Shown here piece after piece: positions 1-8,091 of a stretch of 64,000 nucleotides of DNA. This DNA is from Lachnospiraceae bacterium (lineage in GTDB: Bacteria; Bacillota; Clostridia; Lachnospirales; Lachnospiraceae). A program made the translations under genes and the position numbers. The DNA is taken from the NCBI GenBank assembly GCA_022845895.1, contig AP025573.1, positions 1,398,501 to 1,462,500 on the forward strand, written 5' to 3'. How positions within the stretch are numbered: the first letter of the stretch is position 1; the number at the start of each line of letters is the position of its first letter. Below the pieces are notes generated by a model. That model was not told the origin of the DNA. It was given only the letters and a program-made list of their open reading frames with translations, and did no database searches.

Positions 1-471
1 ATTGATGCCTATAAAAAAGGTACAACTGAACAAGATACAGTAGAATTAGATTTTGGAGCAAATAAAAAATATACATATTCTTTAAATAGGCTTTTTAAGC
101 GGATTAAAAATGAAAAGGAAGCAACTGATAGAGATGGGTATCATTATGTTTACTATGGAAAAGGAACGGTTTATCTCAGAACAGATGGAGGTTATGATTT
201 AGTATTCTATGAAAAGTTTTTTGGCTCAGGGAGACGAGTAAAATGTATAGTAGAGAAAATAGTACTTGACACATGTGAGTATGGAAAATTAAATAAGACA
301 AATGTTTTGAAAGCTGCCATAGGAAAAGAGAGATTTATTTATACTTTATCCTCAAAAAATATTAATAAGAAATATAATACAGTATTTTTAAATATTAAAA
401 ATTTGGATTGTATTGCTATTTCAGAAATTGATTTGGACAGCATTGGTAGAACGGAATATGATGAAGATTGA
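1..471 (+). CDS. 3' part of an unrecognised protein
   Basis: The frame is open from the first base and closes with TGA at 469-471, so this is the last 156 residues of a gene that starts upstream of the window. The protein is rich in Lys, Asn, Tyr and Asp, with short alternating hydrophobic stretches that look like beta strands (for example around VYLRTDGGYDLVFYEKFF, near residue 55). No membrane segment, metal site or known motif is visible. Base composition is clearly more AT-rich than the genes after 1.3 kb, which suggests recently acquired DNA. Function unknown. Confidence 0.6.
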   Translation: MDAYKKGTTEQDTVELDFGANKKYTYSLNRLFKRIKNEKEATDRDGYHYVYYGKGTVYLRTDGGYDLVFYEKFFGSGRRVKCIVEKIVLDTCEYGKLNKTNVLKAAIGKERFIYTLSSKNINKKYNTVFLNIKNLDCIAISEIDLDSIGRTEYDED

Positions 472-963
472 TTTAATTGATAAATGAGAATTGATTTATG
501 CTATAGAAATAAAATATGCAAAATATTCTTAAAGCTCATATTATAGTGTTCATTCACGATAAAGCATTTGAATGGGGATTGATTACAATTACACGAGATT
601 TCCGATGCTGAAAAAGATGTTGGGATGGATGTTGGAACCAGAAAATGGGTTATAGCAATAGGGAGATACATCTTCCGAATAAATTTTAAGCCAGGGAAAA
701 AACTTATTGAATACCACAATGAAGTAATATTTCAGGGGTGAGAACCACTACAAGTGGGTTTATTTTCAGATGAAAGCATATATAGATTATAATCCGAAAA
801 AGGTATTAGAATGCAAACTTAAGCATAACACTATTGTGCCGAGAAGCCTACTTATGTGCATTTCTGAAACATATATTATATGGTATATAAGCGCGATATG
901 AACTGAATACTTACAAATCAGAGATACACACCCCAATATCATCCTAACAGGAGACTCAAAACT
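472..963. other. AT-rich stretch with a gene remnant, otherwise empty
   Basis: No intact gene is credible here. A frame open from just after a stop at 580-582 to TGA 739-741 has no start codon and no ribosome site, and reads like the tail of a decayed gene (it ends in KLIEYHNEVIFQG). A 72-codon minus-strand frame over 501-719 has no supporting start signal and an unconvincing composition. From 742 to 950 I see nothing beyond AT-rich sequence; the ribosome site of the next gene (aggaga) lies at about 950-955. Confidence 0.4.
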
Positions 964-1289
964 TTGCAAAAACAGGAATTCACAAAACAGGATTTAACGC
1001 TCTTCAAAAATAAGATTGCCGGCTGGCAGGAAGCCTATATTGACAGGCTCAACAAGGAATATATTGAATTGCTAAGTGAAGATGCTAAGCCGTCAGTTAA
1101 GTTTTGGAAACTGGACGAGAGAATAAAGGAAGACAGGAAGAAAACTGGCGTTTTGTTGGAAATGAATCGGTCGCCCTTCTTTATAATATAATATCACTTA
1201 TAAATGATGGGGCAATTACCTTTGACGACCTCGAAGGATTCAGCTATGAGCTTAAGGAATCGGTAAGTGCCCATGCTCAGAATTTTTAG
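964..1289 (+). pseudogene. Frameshifted small hypothetical protein
   Basis: Two overlapping forward frames read as one protein broken by a frameshift. The first starts at TTG 964 after aggaga and runs to a stop at 1189-1191. The second carries the natural continuation (LLYNIISLINDGAITFDDLE) from about 1170 to a stop at 1287-1289. From memory, small Lachnospiraceae proteins have this uninterrupted layout: basic-acidic helix, NRS, then LLYNIISLINDGAITFDDLE. The shift falls near 1165-1175. The last residues (SAHAQNF) also look degraded. The family has no established function. Its position beside the decayed AT-rich end fits an eroding accessory region. Confidence 0.6.
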
Positions 1290-1330
1290 CACATGCATTT
1301 CAGTATGGATAGGAGGACAGGATAGGGCAG

Positions 1331-2038
1331 ATGCGTAGCGAGACGGACAAATACATTGCGGAAACACACATGCTTGATTATTCGGCTACTTCAATCCAAC
1401 GCCTGATTGAATCTAGGAAGTGGAAGGAATTAGATACATTTGCATGTATAAAAGCCATTTATAACTATGTGAGAGATGAGATTCTTTTTGGATATAATGT
1501 TGATGACAATATCTCAGCATCTGAGGTACTGGCTGATGGATACGGCCAATGCAATACGAAGGGGACGTTATTTATGGCGCTTCTCAGGGCCTGCAATATC
1601 CCATGCAGAGTACATGGCTTTACGATTGATAAAGAGCTGCAAAAAGGTGCGATGACAGGCATCGTTTATAGAATGGCTCCTCAGAATGTATTCCACAGCT
1701 GGGTGGAAGTGTTATTGGACAATACATGGTATGAGCTGGAAGCATTTATTCTAGACAAGCCCTATCTCGTAAAACTGCAGCAGGCTAACAGCGATTGCAC
1801 AGGTGCATTCTGCGGTTATGGTGTGGCAGTTAAGGATTTTAAGAATCCGGTCATTGAGTTCGACAGAAATAATACCTACATACAGAGCGAGGGCATCAAT
1901 CAGGATTTTGGGATATATGATAATCCGGATAGCCTGCTAAAGGAGCATCACCAGGAAATGTCCCCGATAAAGGCATTTGCATACAGACATATCGGAAGGC
2001 ATCTGATGAACAGGAACGTAAAGAAAATCAGGAACTGA
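1331..2038 (+). CDS. Transglutaminase-like cysteine protease-fold protein
   Basis: A 235-residue protein with the transglutaminase-core pattern. The putative nucleophile is Cys74 in GYGQCNTKG, followed by His122 in NVFHSWVEV and an acidic residue in LEAFILD (Asp142). The spacing and the aromatic-His-Trp-Val-Glu context are typical of bacterial transglutaminase-like domains, most of which act as peptidases or amidases and not as cross-linkers. There is no signal peptide, so it should act in the cytoplasm. The start ATG follows aggacaggatagggcag. It stands alone between a broken gene and an acetyltransferase, so the substrate cannot be inferred. Confidence 0.7.
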   Translation: MRSETDKYIAETHMLDYSATSIQRLIESRKWKELDTFACIKAIYNYVRDEILFGYNVDDNISASEVLADGYGQCNTKGTLFMALLRACNIPCRVHGFTIDKELQKGAMTGIVYRMAPQNVFHSWVEVLLDNTWYELEAFILDKPYLVKLQQANSDCTGAFCGYGVAVKDFKNPVIEFDRNNTYIQSEGINQDFGIYDNPDSLLKEHHQEMSPIKAFAYRHIGRHLMNRNVKKIRN

Positions 2039-2072
2039 CGAGTGAAGTCATGTTATAGAGGTAATATGCAAT

Positions 2073-2480
2073 ATGAACATCAGGAGTGCAGTAAAATCAG
2101 ATATTGAAAATATATCAAACTATGATAAACATGTCAGTAAAGAAGAACTGGATTCTATAGTATCTCTGAATCGGGTAATTATAGCAGAAGACAGGGGGAA
2201 ATTTATTGGCTGGTTACGATGGAGCCTGTTCTGGGACAATACGCCATTTATGAATATGTTGTTTATACTGGAACAGTATCGCGGCTGCGGGCTTGGAACA
2301 GCAATGACGGCTTATTGGGAGAAGCAGATGAAATCAGCTGGCTATGAATTGGTTATGACCTCTTCTCTGTCGAGTGAAACGGCGCAGCACTTTTATCGCA
2401 GATTGAATTATGTGGATTCCGGTTCGCTCCTGCTGCCCGGCGAGCCCTTGGAGATTTTCTTTGTAAAGAAGATATTGTAG
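2073..2480 (+). CDS. GNAT-family N-acetyltransferase
   Basis: A 135-residue single-domain GNAT protein. The acetyl-CoA pyrophosphate-binding motif A is visible as QYRGCGLGTAM (residues 68-78), preceded by the hydrophobic strand MNMLFILE, and the C-terminal half has the expected HFYRRLNYVDSG motif-B region. The length is normal for the family. It lies 34 nt after the transglutaminase-like gene and may be co-transcribed. The acceptor could be a small amine, a peptide or an antibiotic; nothing local decides. Confidence 0.8.
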   Translation: MNIRSAVKSDIENISNYDKHVSKEELDSIVSLNRVIIAEDRGKFIGWLRWSLFWDNTPFMNMLFILEQYRGCGLGTAMTAYWEKQMKSAGYELVMTSSLSSETAQHFYRRLNYVDSGSLLLPGEPLEIFFVKKIL

Positions 2481-2902
2481 CGTCAGATTACAAGGGCACG
2501 CACGGTTTTGAACTGTCATTTTATGATTTTGCTACGTTATCCTCACTCAGCGTGCATTCAGCACGCTTCAATCGTCTACCTTGCAGAATCATAAAATGGC
2601 AATTCAAAACTCTATGACCTCGTCTGTAGCTTTTAGCTTATTTGCAAGGCAACGGAATGAGACGTACTGGACGTACGCTGATTGACGTTAACACCGCAAA
2701 TACGCTAAAAACTACAGTGCGAGGCGTGTGTGCCCTTGTAAACTGACGTTGGCATCAGTTTATAGTTCAGAGCCGCGAAAGCCGTAAGAAAGATTGATAA
2801 GCTGTGACTTATATGATTCGGTCACGGCCTATCACTCTGTGCACGCCAACGATTGAAAACGACGAATAGCGAACGGTCCCCATGTTGGCGTGAGAGGTGA
2901 TT
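2481..2902. repeat. Non-coding block of nested inverted repeats
   Basis: No gene fits between the acetyltransferase and the dehydrogenase. Instead there is a nested palindromic structure. Outer arms 2481-2504 and 2725-2748 are reverse complements at 22 of 24 positions. Inside are arms 2504-2531 with 2584-2611 (about 25/28), a perfect hairpin AGCGTGC/GCACGCT (2549-2567), and arms near 2635-2656 with 2696-2717 (20/22). Two further hairpins follow: GCTGTGAC/GTCACGGC (about 2801-2828) and CACGCCAAC/GTTGGCGTG (about 2842-2892). The left arm begins directly after the stop codon of the acetyltransferase. It may be a MITE-like element or a structured intergenic repeat. Confidence 0.65.
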
Positions 2903-2915
2903 GGCAGAGAGAAAA

Positions 2916-3962
2916 TCAATCAAACGGATGAAGAACCACTTTAATCGCTTCACCGGTCCTGGTAAGCCTTATTCCCTCGTTAATCTGCTCCAGAGGAAGA
3001 ACATGCGTCACGAATTTCTCAGTAGGAAAACTGGGTGATATTGCCAGCTGGAATGCACGCTTGGACTGGCTGTAAGAAGCACCGAAATGTCCTTTGATCC
3101 ATATGTTATTATAATGGATCAGGTTACAGTCGAGCTCTGTCATAGAACCTTTTGGTACGCCGCCGAAGAATACTACCAGTCCTCCTTTGCGGACCATATG
3201 GATACTCTGTGTCTGCGTTGCATTGGCTGGTGTAGCGGAGATGACCTTGTCAGCGCCTCTGCCATTGGTCAGTGATTTGACCGCTTCGATGGGGTCTTCC
3301 TTCAGGCTGTTGATGGTAACGTCCACGCCAAATTGCTTCGCCATCTCCAGACGGTTGTCATTGATATCAATCATGATGACTTTCTGTGCACCACGGATTT
3401 TAGATAGCTGGGCCATAAAGCAGCCGATGGGGCCTGCGCCGATAATAACAAGAGTGTCGGGGAAACTAACATCCACATTTTCAAGACATGCGAATACAGA
3501 AGTCAGAGGCTCGCCAAGGCTGGCCGCTTCAAAGGATACATCGTCTGGTATCTCGTAGATGCCCCCGCGGCGGATCTTCTCACCGGATACAGCAGCATAT
3601 TGTGCAAAGCCGCCGGTTCCTGCTAATTTTGCGACCGCTGTGTCAGAGCAGTTTTCACTGTGCCCGCTGATACATTCATCACATTCCATGCAGTAGGTCC
3701 CAGGGAACAGGAAGAGCCTGTCCCCGACAGAATATTTCGTCTGTTCGTTTCCGATTTCATCTACAAGCCCTACAATCTCGTGTCCATAGATAAATGGATA
3801 ATCCCCCTTTCTGGAGTCTGTCGTAAGATTTCGGATGTCTGACCCACATAATCCAACAGCCATGATTTTAAGAAGAAGCCCGTCTTTTGGGTATATTGGT
3901 TTTTCGGTTTCCTCTACGCGGATATCATCTGGTCCATACATAAGAGCCGCTTTCATTTTCAT
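2916..3962 (-). CDS. Zinc-dependent medium-chain (polyol-type) dehydrogenase
   Basis: A 348-residue medium-chain dehydrogenase. Catalytic-zinc residues are Cys39 (GLCGSD) and His61-Glu62 (GHE). The structural-zinc lobe has Cys91, Cys94, Cys97 and Cys105, and the NAD(P) Rossmann motif is GAGPIG (175-180). The best-fitting group is the sorbitol, threonine and galactitol-phosphate dehydrogenase type. The start is the upstream ATG of two (3962 or 3956), 8 nt after an AGGAGA site. It is divergent from the FGGY kinase across a 176-bp control region, so I infer that it oxidises a polyol to the ketose that the kinase phosphorylates. Confidence 0.8.
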   Translation of the reverse strand: MKMKAALMYGPDDIRVEETEKPIYPKDGLLLKIMAVGLCGSDIRNLTTDSRKGDYPFIYGHEIVGLVDEIGNEQTKYSVGDRLFLFPGTYCMECDECISGHSENCSDTAVAKLAGTGGFAQYAAVSGEKIRRGGIYEIPDDVSFEAASLGEPLTSVFACLENVDVSFPDTLVIIGAGPIGCFMAQLSKIRGAQKVIMIDINDNRLEMAKQFGVDVTINSLKEDPIEAVKSLTNGRGADKVISATPANATQTQSIHMVRKGGLVVFFGGVPKGSMTELDCNLIHYNNIWIKGHFGASYSQSKRAFQLAISPSFPTEKFVTHVLPLEQINEGIRLTRTGEAIKVVLHPFD

Positions 3963-4029
3963 CTTTTATGTCTCCTTTCGTTTTCTGCCTCCAGTATAAA
4001 GTGTTTCGGAAAACATATCGAATGCTCAT

Positions 4030-4084
4030 TTTCCTATTAGAAGAGGCAAAAGCAGTTTTGAGGGAGAAAGCCACATTTGTTACT
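4030..4084 (+). promoter_or_regulatory. Shared activator-type element upstream of the kinase
   Basis: This 55-bp stretch aligns without gaps to 10085-10139 upstream of the iron alcohol dehydrogenase, with 40 of 55 positions identical. Its left part is an imperfect version of the perfect palindrome found there. A TTGAGG follows at 4058-4063 and a weak -10 (TACTCT) 17 bp later. A binding site just upstream of a promoter with a poor -10 is the geometry expected for an activator, most simply the PRD-type regulator encoded at 8092-10035. Confidence 0.6.
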
Positions 4085-4138
4085 CTTGTGATACATGGAA
4101 GAATTACAGAACGAAAGGACAAGCGTGGAGGAAAACTA

Positions 4139-5695
4139 ATGAGTAGTGCAGATAATTATGTATTAGGAATGGATTGTGGAACGACCAATATCAAAGCGAT
4201 CATACTGGGGGATGACGGGACTGTAGCGGCATCGGCGAGCAAGGCCAGTACATTTATACTGCCGGGGCCTGATATGCAGGAACAGGATGCAGATAGCTGG
4301 TGGGAGAACACGAAAGAGATTTTTCAGTCTCTTACCAGCCAGGTGGATGAAAGCGTCGTAAGAAAAATCAGGGGTATTTCCATCAGCTCTCATACAGTCA
4401 GCATGCTTCCGGTGGATGACAAGGGATGTCCTCTCAGAAATGCATTGACTTATCAGGATGGCCGTTCGGCCGATCATCTGCGTTATATCGTGGATACGAT
4501 CGGATTGGAACATTTTGTTCAGATTGTAGGAGGGCAGCCATCCGTGGCATTCCTTCCTAATAAGATTCTGTGGTTTAAAGAGAACGAGCCGAAGCTCTTT
4601 GCAAAGACGAGCAAGTTCGTGCAGGCCAGTTCTTATATCAATTATAAGCTGACAGGAAGAATGACATCGGATATTGACCAGGCGACCCGGACACAGTGCT
4701 TAGATATCCGGACGATGAGCTGGTCCAAAGAAATCGGAGATGTCATTGGAGTCGATCTGGATGAAATGATGCCGGAATTAAAGCTGGTAGATGAAATCAT
4801 CGGCTTCGTCACAGAAGAAGCAGCCAAAGAGACCGGCCTGCGGGAAGGGATACCGGTCATCGCCGGATGCAGTGATGCGATGGCTTCTGTATATGCCCTG
4901 GGTATGAGCAGGCTTGGGGAGATGGGAGAATCTTCCGGTACGACATCATTGGTGTTCGCAGGCTGTGACAGAAAAAGTGCTTCGGATATCCCGGTTGTTA
5001 CAAGACCTTGTGCAATTGACGGAATGCCCTGGATTTTTGATGCGCCGATTCAGACAAGCGGCGCCGCGCTGAAATGGTTTATCGAGACACTGGCAGGGGA
5101 AGAGCGGATAGAGGCTGAGAAAAAGGGGAAAAATATATACGCATATCTGAATGAGTTGGCATTGGAATCAAAGGCCGGGGCCAATGGCTTATTTTTCTTC
5201 CCGTATCTGCTGGGAGAACGGGCACCCTTGTGGAACGATTATGCCAGAGGCATGTTCATCGGTTTGGGGATGGACACGACCCGGGCGGATTTGACCCGGG
5301 CCGTATTGGAGGGAACAGCTTTTGCACTCCGTCATGTAGTGGAAACTGTGAAAGAAGCGGGAGCTTCTGCAGAATGTCTGCGTATATGCGGTGGAGGGGC
5401 TAAGAGCAGGACCTGGTGCCAGATCAAGGCATCGATGCTGCATATGCCTGTTCATGTACTGGATGACAGATCAGGAGATGTTCCCGTCGGGGATGCGCTG
5501 CTCGTGGGGCGCAAAGTGGGTGTGTTCCCGGATCTGACAGAAGCGGCTGAAAAGATTATAAAAGCAAAAGAGATTATCGAACCGGTAAAAGAGTGGGAAG
5601 AAGCATATGACCAGCTATATCCTTACTATGTAGAGATGTACCGGCATCTGGACCAGGATTTGAAACAATTAAAAAAGACAGTCAGCCAATTATAG
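4139..5695 (+). CDS. FGGY-family carbohydrate kinase (xylulokinase-like)
   Basis: A 518-residue FGGY kinase that transfers phosphate from ATP to a sugar or polyol. Phosphate-binding motif 1 is DCGTTNIK (12-19). The sugar-binding acidic residue is in TYQDGRS (Asp107) and the catalytic base is probably Asp246 in GCSDAMAS. Phosphate motif 2 is SGTTS (266-270) and the adenosine motif is GGGAKS (418-423). The frame runs upstream to 3968, but the start is ATG 4139, 5 nt after GGAGGAAAAC; the upstream part has no ribosome site. With the divergent dehydrogenase and the class II aldolase at 22.4 kb it suggests polyol to ketose to ketose phosphate to a C3 phosphate plus an aldehyde. The exact sugar cannot be read from the sequence. 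Confidence 0.88.
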   Translation: MSSADNYVLGMDCGTTNIKAIILGDDGTVAASASKASTFILPGPDMQEQDADSWWENTKEIFQSLTSQVDESVVRKIRGISISSHTVSMLPVDDKGCPLRNALTYQDGRSADHLRYIVDTIGLEHFVQIVGGQPSVAFLPNKILWFKENEPKLFAKTSKFVQASSYINYKLTGRMTSDIDQATRTQCLDIRTMSWSKEIGDVIGVDLDEMMPELKLVDEIIGFVTEEAAKETGLREGIPVIAGCSDAMASVYALGMSRLGEMGESSGTTSLVFAGCDRKSASDIPVVTRPCAIDGMPWIFDAPIQTSGAALKWFIETLAGEERIEAEKKGKNIYAYLNELALESKAGANGLFFFPYLLGERAPLWNDYARGMFIGLGMDTTRADLTRAVLEGTAFALRHVVETVKEAGASAECLRICGGGAKSRTWCQIKASMLHMPVHVLDDRSGDVPVGDALLVGRKVGVFPDLTEAAEKIIKAKEIIEPVKEWEEAYDQLYPYYVEMYRHLDQDLKQLKKTVSQL

Positions 5696-5724
5696 GCTCG
5701 CTGTCCTTCCATATGACCCTGATT

Positions 5725-6420
5725 TTATTCCGCGTCATCCAGTGACATAAGGGAATCGAAATCAGGGTTTGTCGTTCTCTTGTAGGATAAATAACTTGCA
5801 CCGACACGCATGGTGTTCAGAAGATTGATGATCTCCTTGATGGACAGAAATTCATCATCTGCATCGGCGGTCAGCCAGGTGCTGGCAGAAAGGAAATGAA
5901 GTTCAAGGAAAATCTTTACGAAATGCTCTCTGAGTGCATCATGAGGCATGCCATCTTCATCCATCATATGGTTGATATAGTCTGTAAGAGTCACTTTGAT
6001 TCTTTTCACGAAATAGGTATCTCCATTTTTGCGGTCCAGCATCCTTGCCATCGGCTTGCGGAACTTCTTGCAGAAACGAAACCATTGCCGCAGCGCCTCT
6101 GGAGGCGTATAGTCGAACTTCTCCTCAAAGAGTTCCGGAGGCGTGTGGGTACGGGCGTGGCTTTTGATAAGCACAGCACGGCGCTCAAGGTCCTCTAGCA
6201 TCGGCCTTTCGATTTCTTCCATCAGATTATAGATATCATCAAAGTACTGATAGAATGTTCCACGGGTGATTTCTGCCTTGCTGCAGATTTCCTTGACAGA
6301 TATCTTATCCCACTTTTTTTCTGGAATCATATCGAGGTAACAATCTATAATTTTCTCACGGGTTTTTGAAGCCTTGCTGATTTTTGCGGGTTTGGCTGTT
6401 TTGATATCCGGAGTAGACAT
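5725..6420 (-). CDS. TetR/AcrR-family transcriptional regulator
   Basis: A 231-residue regulator with an N-terminal TetR helix-turn-helix at about residues 40-60 (SVKEICSKAEITRGTFYQYF). It has a basic Lys/Ala-rich leader before it and a long helical C-terminal half resembling the TetR_C_7/DhaS-like group. The open frame extends to 6492, but ATG 6420 after aaggggactct is the supported start; the upstream 24 codons are AT-rich and lack a ribosome site. It is divergent from the transporter at 6664, which it most likely controls. Similar AT-rich boxes lie on both sides of the intergenic region. Confidence 0.85.
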   Translation of the reverse strand: MSTPDIKTAKPAKISKASKTREKIIDCYLDMIPEKKWDKISVKEICSKAEITRGTFYQYFDDIYNLMEEIERPMLEDLERRAVLIKSHARTHTPPELFEEKFDYTPPEALRQWFRFCKKFRKPMARMLDRKNGDTYFVKRIKVTLTDYINHMMDEDGMPHDALREHFVKIFLELHFLSASTWLTADADDEFLSIKEIINLLNTMRVGASYLSYKRTTNPDFDSLMSLDDAE

Positions 6421-6490
6421 AGAGTCCCCTTTCTTTGTGAAAAAAGAATAAATAAAAGATACATTTTTTGAAAAAGTGTATGAATTGAAC

Positions 6491-6615
6491 AAAAAAAATA
6501 AAAGTGTTCTATTCTTTCTGGATATTATTTTGTAAGATGATTATATCAAAAATATCCCAGGGAAATTATAGCACAGAGAACAGCAGATGTTCAATAGGTG
6601 CACTTTTTATTTTTG
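6491..6615. promoter_or_regulatory. Possible TetR operator pair
   Basis: Between the divergent TetR and transporter genes, a box at about 6493-6513 (core AAAAGTG then CTATT) is matched by an inverted copy at 6593-6614 (core on the minus strand AAAAAGTGCACCTATT). The arms are about 80 bp apart, one near each gene. This would suit repression of both promoters by the TetR protein. The match is imperfect and lies in AT-rich sequence. Confidence 0.35.
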
Positions 6616-6663
6616 AAAACGGATCCGAAATTCAATTTTGAATACGAAAGGATAAAGTAGAGC

Positions 6664-7920
6664 ATGGACACAAAAACGAAAAGAGGATATGGAAAAGGCT
6701 GGCTGCTGATTCTATATGCATTTTTAGGATATTTCACGGCGACAGCAGTTGGAAGCGCAATGAATGCTGCATCTGGAACTTTGGCAGACTTAAGAGGATG
6801 GAATGCAGCCGTACTTACAAGTTTGATATCATTAGGCAGCATTGCTAATATCGTAGCAGGTTTTGTACTTGGCAAATTATCTTCTAAGTATTCCGCTAAA
6901 AAATTAAGCTTAATCTGCTTTGGAATCTATGTAGCCGTGATGCTAGGCTTAGGAGCAACATCAAACTTTATGGTATTTGCCATCTGCCTGATTCTTGCAA
7001 ACGGGATTTCAAGTGGTATTGGCTACCAGCTGTCACCGGTATTGATTTCAAGATGGTTCCCGAAGAGAAAAGGTATGATCATGGGACTTGTAACTATGGG
7101 TATTCCGCTCTGCTCAGGCGTGGCTACGATGATCTATCAGGCAGGATATGGAGCCATGGGCTCTATTGGAGGATTCCTCCCGTTTATCATTATTGCAGTC
7201 GCGGCAGCAATCATCTTGATTGTATTTCTCTCAGATAATCCTGCAGACAGAGGATTCGCACCTGATAATGGCATCAAAGTAGAAGGAGCTAAGGAAGAAG
7301 CGGTGAACAAAGACAGCATATGGACAACTTCCAAATTGCTTCGCACGCCACAGGTATGGGTTCATGGCATCACATTAGGCACACAGCTGTTATTTGCGTC
7401 AGGCCTTATGGTGCAATTGTTCCCAAGACTTCTGGAGATTGGCTTTGATGAAGGGACAGCGAGCATGATGATGCTTGCATCAGGTCTGCTGGCACTCCCT
7501 GGGTCTTACCTCTGTGGAGTCCTGGATTCCAAGATCGGGGCACGTAAGGCGGCCTATTCCTCATTCATATTCGGAATCCTGGCAATGGTGCTTAACTTAA
7601 CCGGAACAACAGCCGGCGTGTGGATTTCTCTCGTATGTATCGGTATGGTTGTGGGAGGGGCTGCTAACTGGCCTGCATCCCTCTGCATCGAAGAGTTTGG
7701 AGACAGCTTTGCCAATGGATATGGAATTATCCAGCCGATCATACAGGTAGTCGGCGCTATCGGACCTGCTTTCTTCGCGGCATTCTATGGAATTACAGGA
7801 AGCTACCGCATTCCATATATCTGTGGAGCGGTATTGATGCTGGTGGGCCTGGTTTGCTTCAAGCTGTTTGCAAAAGAAGGATTTGTGAAAGCAGAAGAGG
7901 AAAAGTGCGCAGCGAAATAA
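6664..7920 (+). CDS. MFS transporter, oxalate/formate antiporter-like
   Basis: A 418-residue membrane protein with about 12 hydrophobic segments, the size of the major facilitator superfamily. The sequence style matches the OFA (oxalate/formate:H+ antiporter) branch: a GYFTATAVGSAMN first helix, an ISRWFPKRKG loop between helices 4 and 5, and an SDNPADRGFAPDNG stretch before the central loop. These carriers move small carboxylates or related acids across the inner membrane. The gene is divergent from a TetR regulator and ends at a strong hairpin. It may import the substrate or export an acid product of the neighbouring pathway. Confidence 0.8.
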   Translation: MDTKTKRGYGKGWLLILYAFLGYFTATAVGSAMNAASGTLADLRGWNAAVLTSLISLGSIANIVAGFVLGKLSSKYSAKKLSLICFGIYVAVMLGLGATSNFMVFAICLILANGISSGIGYQLSPVLISRWFPKRKGMIMGLVTMGIPLCSGVATMIYQAGYGAMGSIGGFLPFIIIAVAAAIILIVFLSDNPADRGFAPDNGIKVEGAKEEAVNKDSIWTTSKLLRTPQVWVHGITLGTQLLFASGLMVQLFPRLLEIGFDEGTASMMMLASGLLALPGSYLCGVLDSKIGARKAAYSSFIFGILAMVLNLTGTTAGVWISLVCIGMVVGGAANWPASLCIEEFGDSFANGYGIIQPIIQVVGAIGPAFFAAFYGITGSYRIPYICGAVLMLVGLVCFKLFAKEGFVKAEEEKCAAK

Positions 7921-7968
7921 GAATTTGGCGGCGGCAGATAATCGTAGATCTAGTGGAAGGCAAAGCGT

Positions 7969-7994
7969 AGGCGAGGGACAACTGTCCCTCGCCT
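7969..7994. terminator. Bidirectional terminator hairpin
   Basis: A perfect inverted repeat AGGCGAGGGACA/TGTCCCTCGCCT lies between the convergent transporter (ends 7920) and regulator (ends 8092), followed by CCTTTT on the plus strand. Confidence 0.7.
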
Positions 7995-8091
7995 CCTTTT
8001 CTGGCTTTCGGCATCCTGTATACCAACCCCACATCAAAAAACTTACATTTCCTCTCCGTCTGGCCACGTTTGATTTCAATTTACTGGCTCC

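Noticed and set aside
501..719. Minus-strand 72-codon frame in the AT-rich start
   Set aside because: No ribosome site and no family-like sequence; the plus strand carries a better candidate for a decayed gene.
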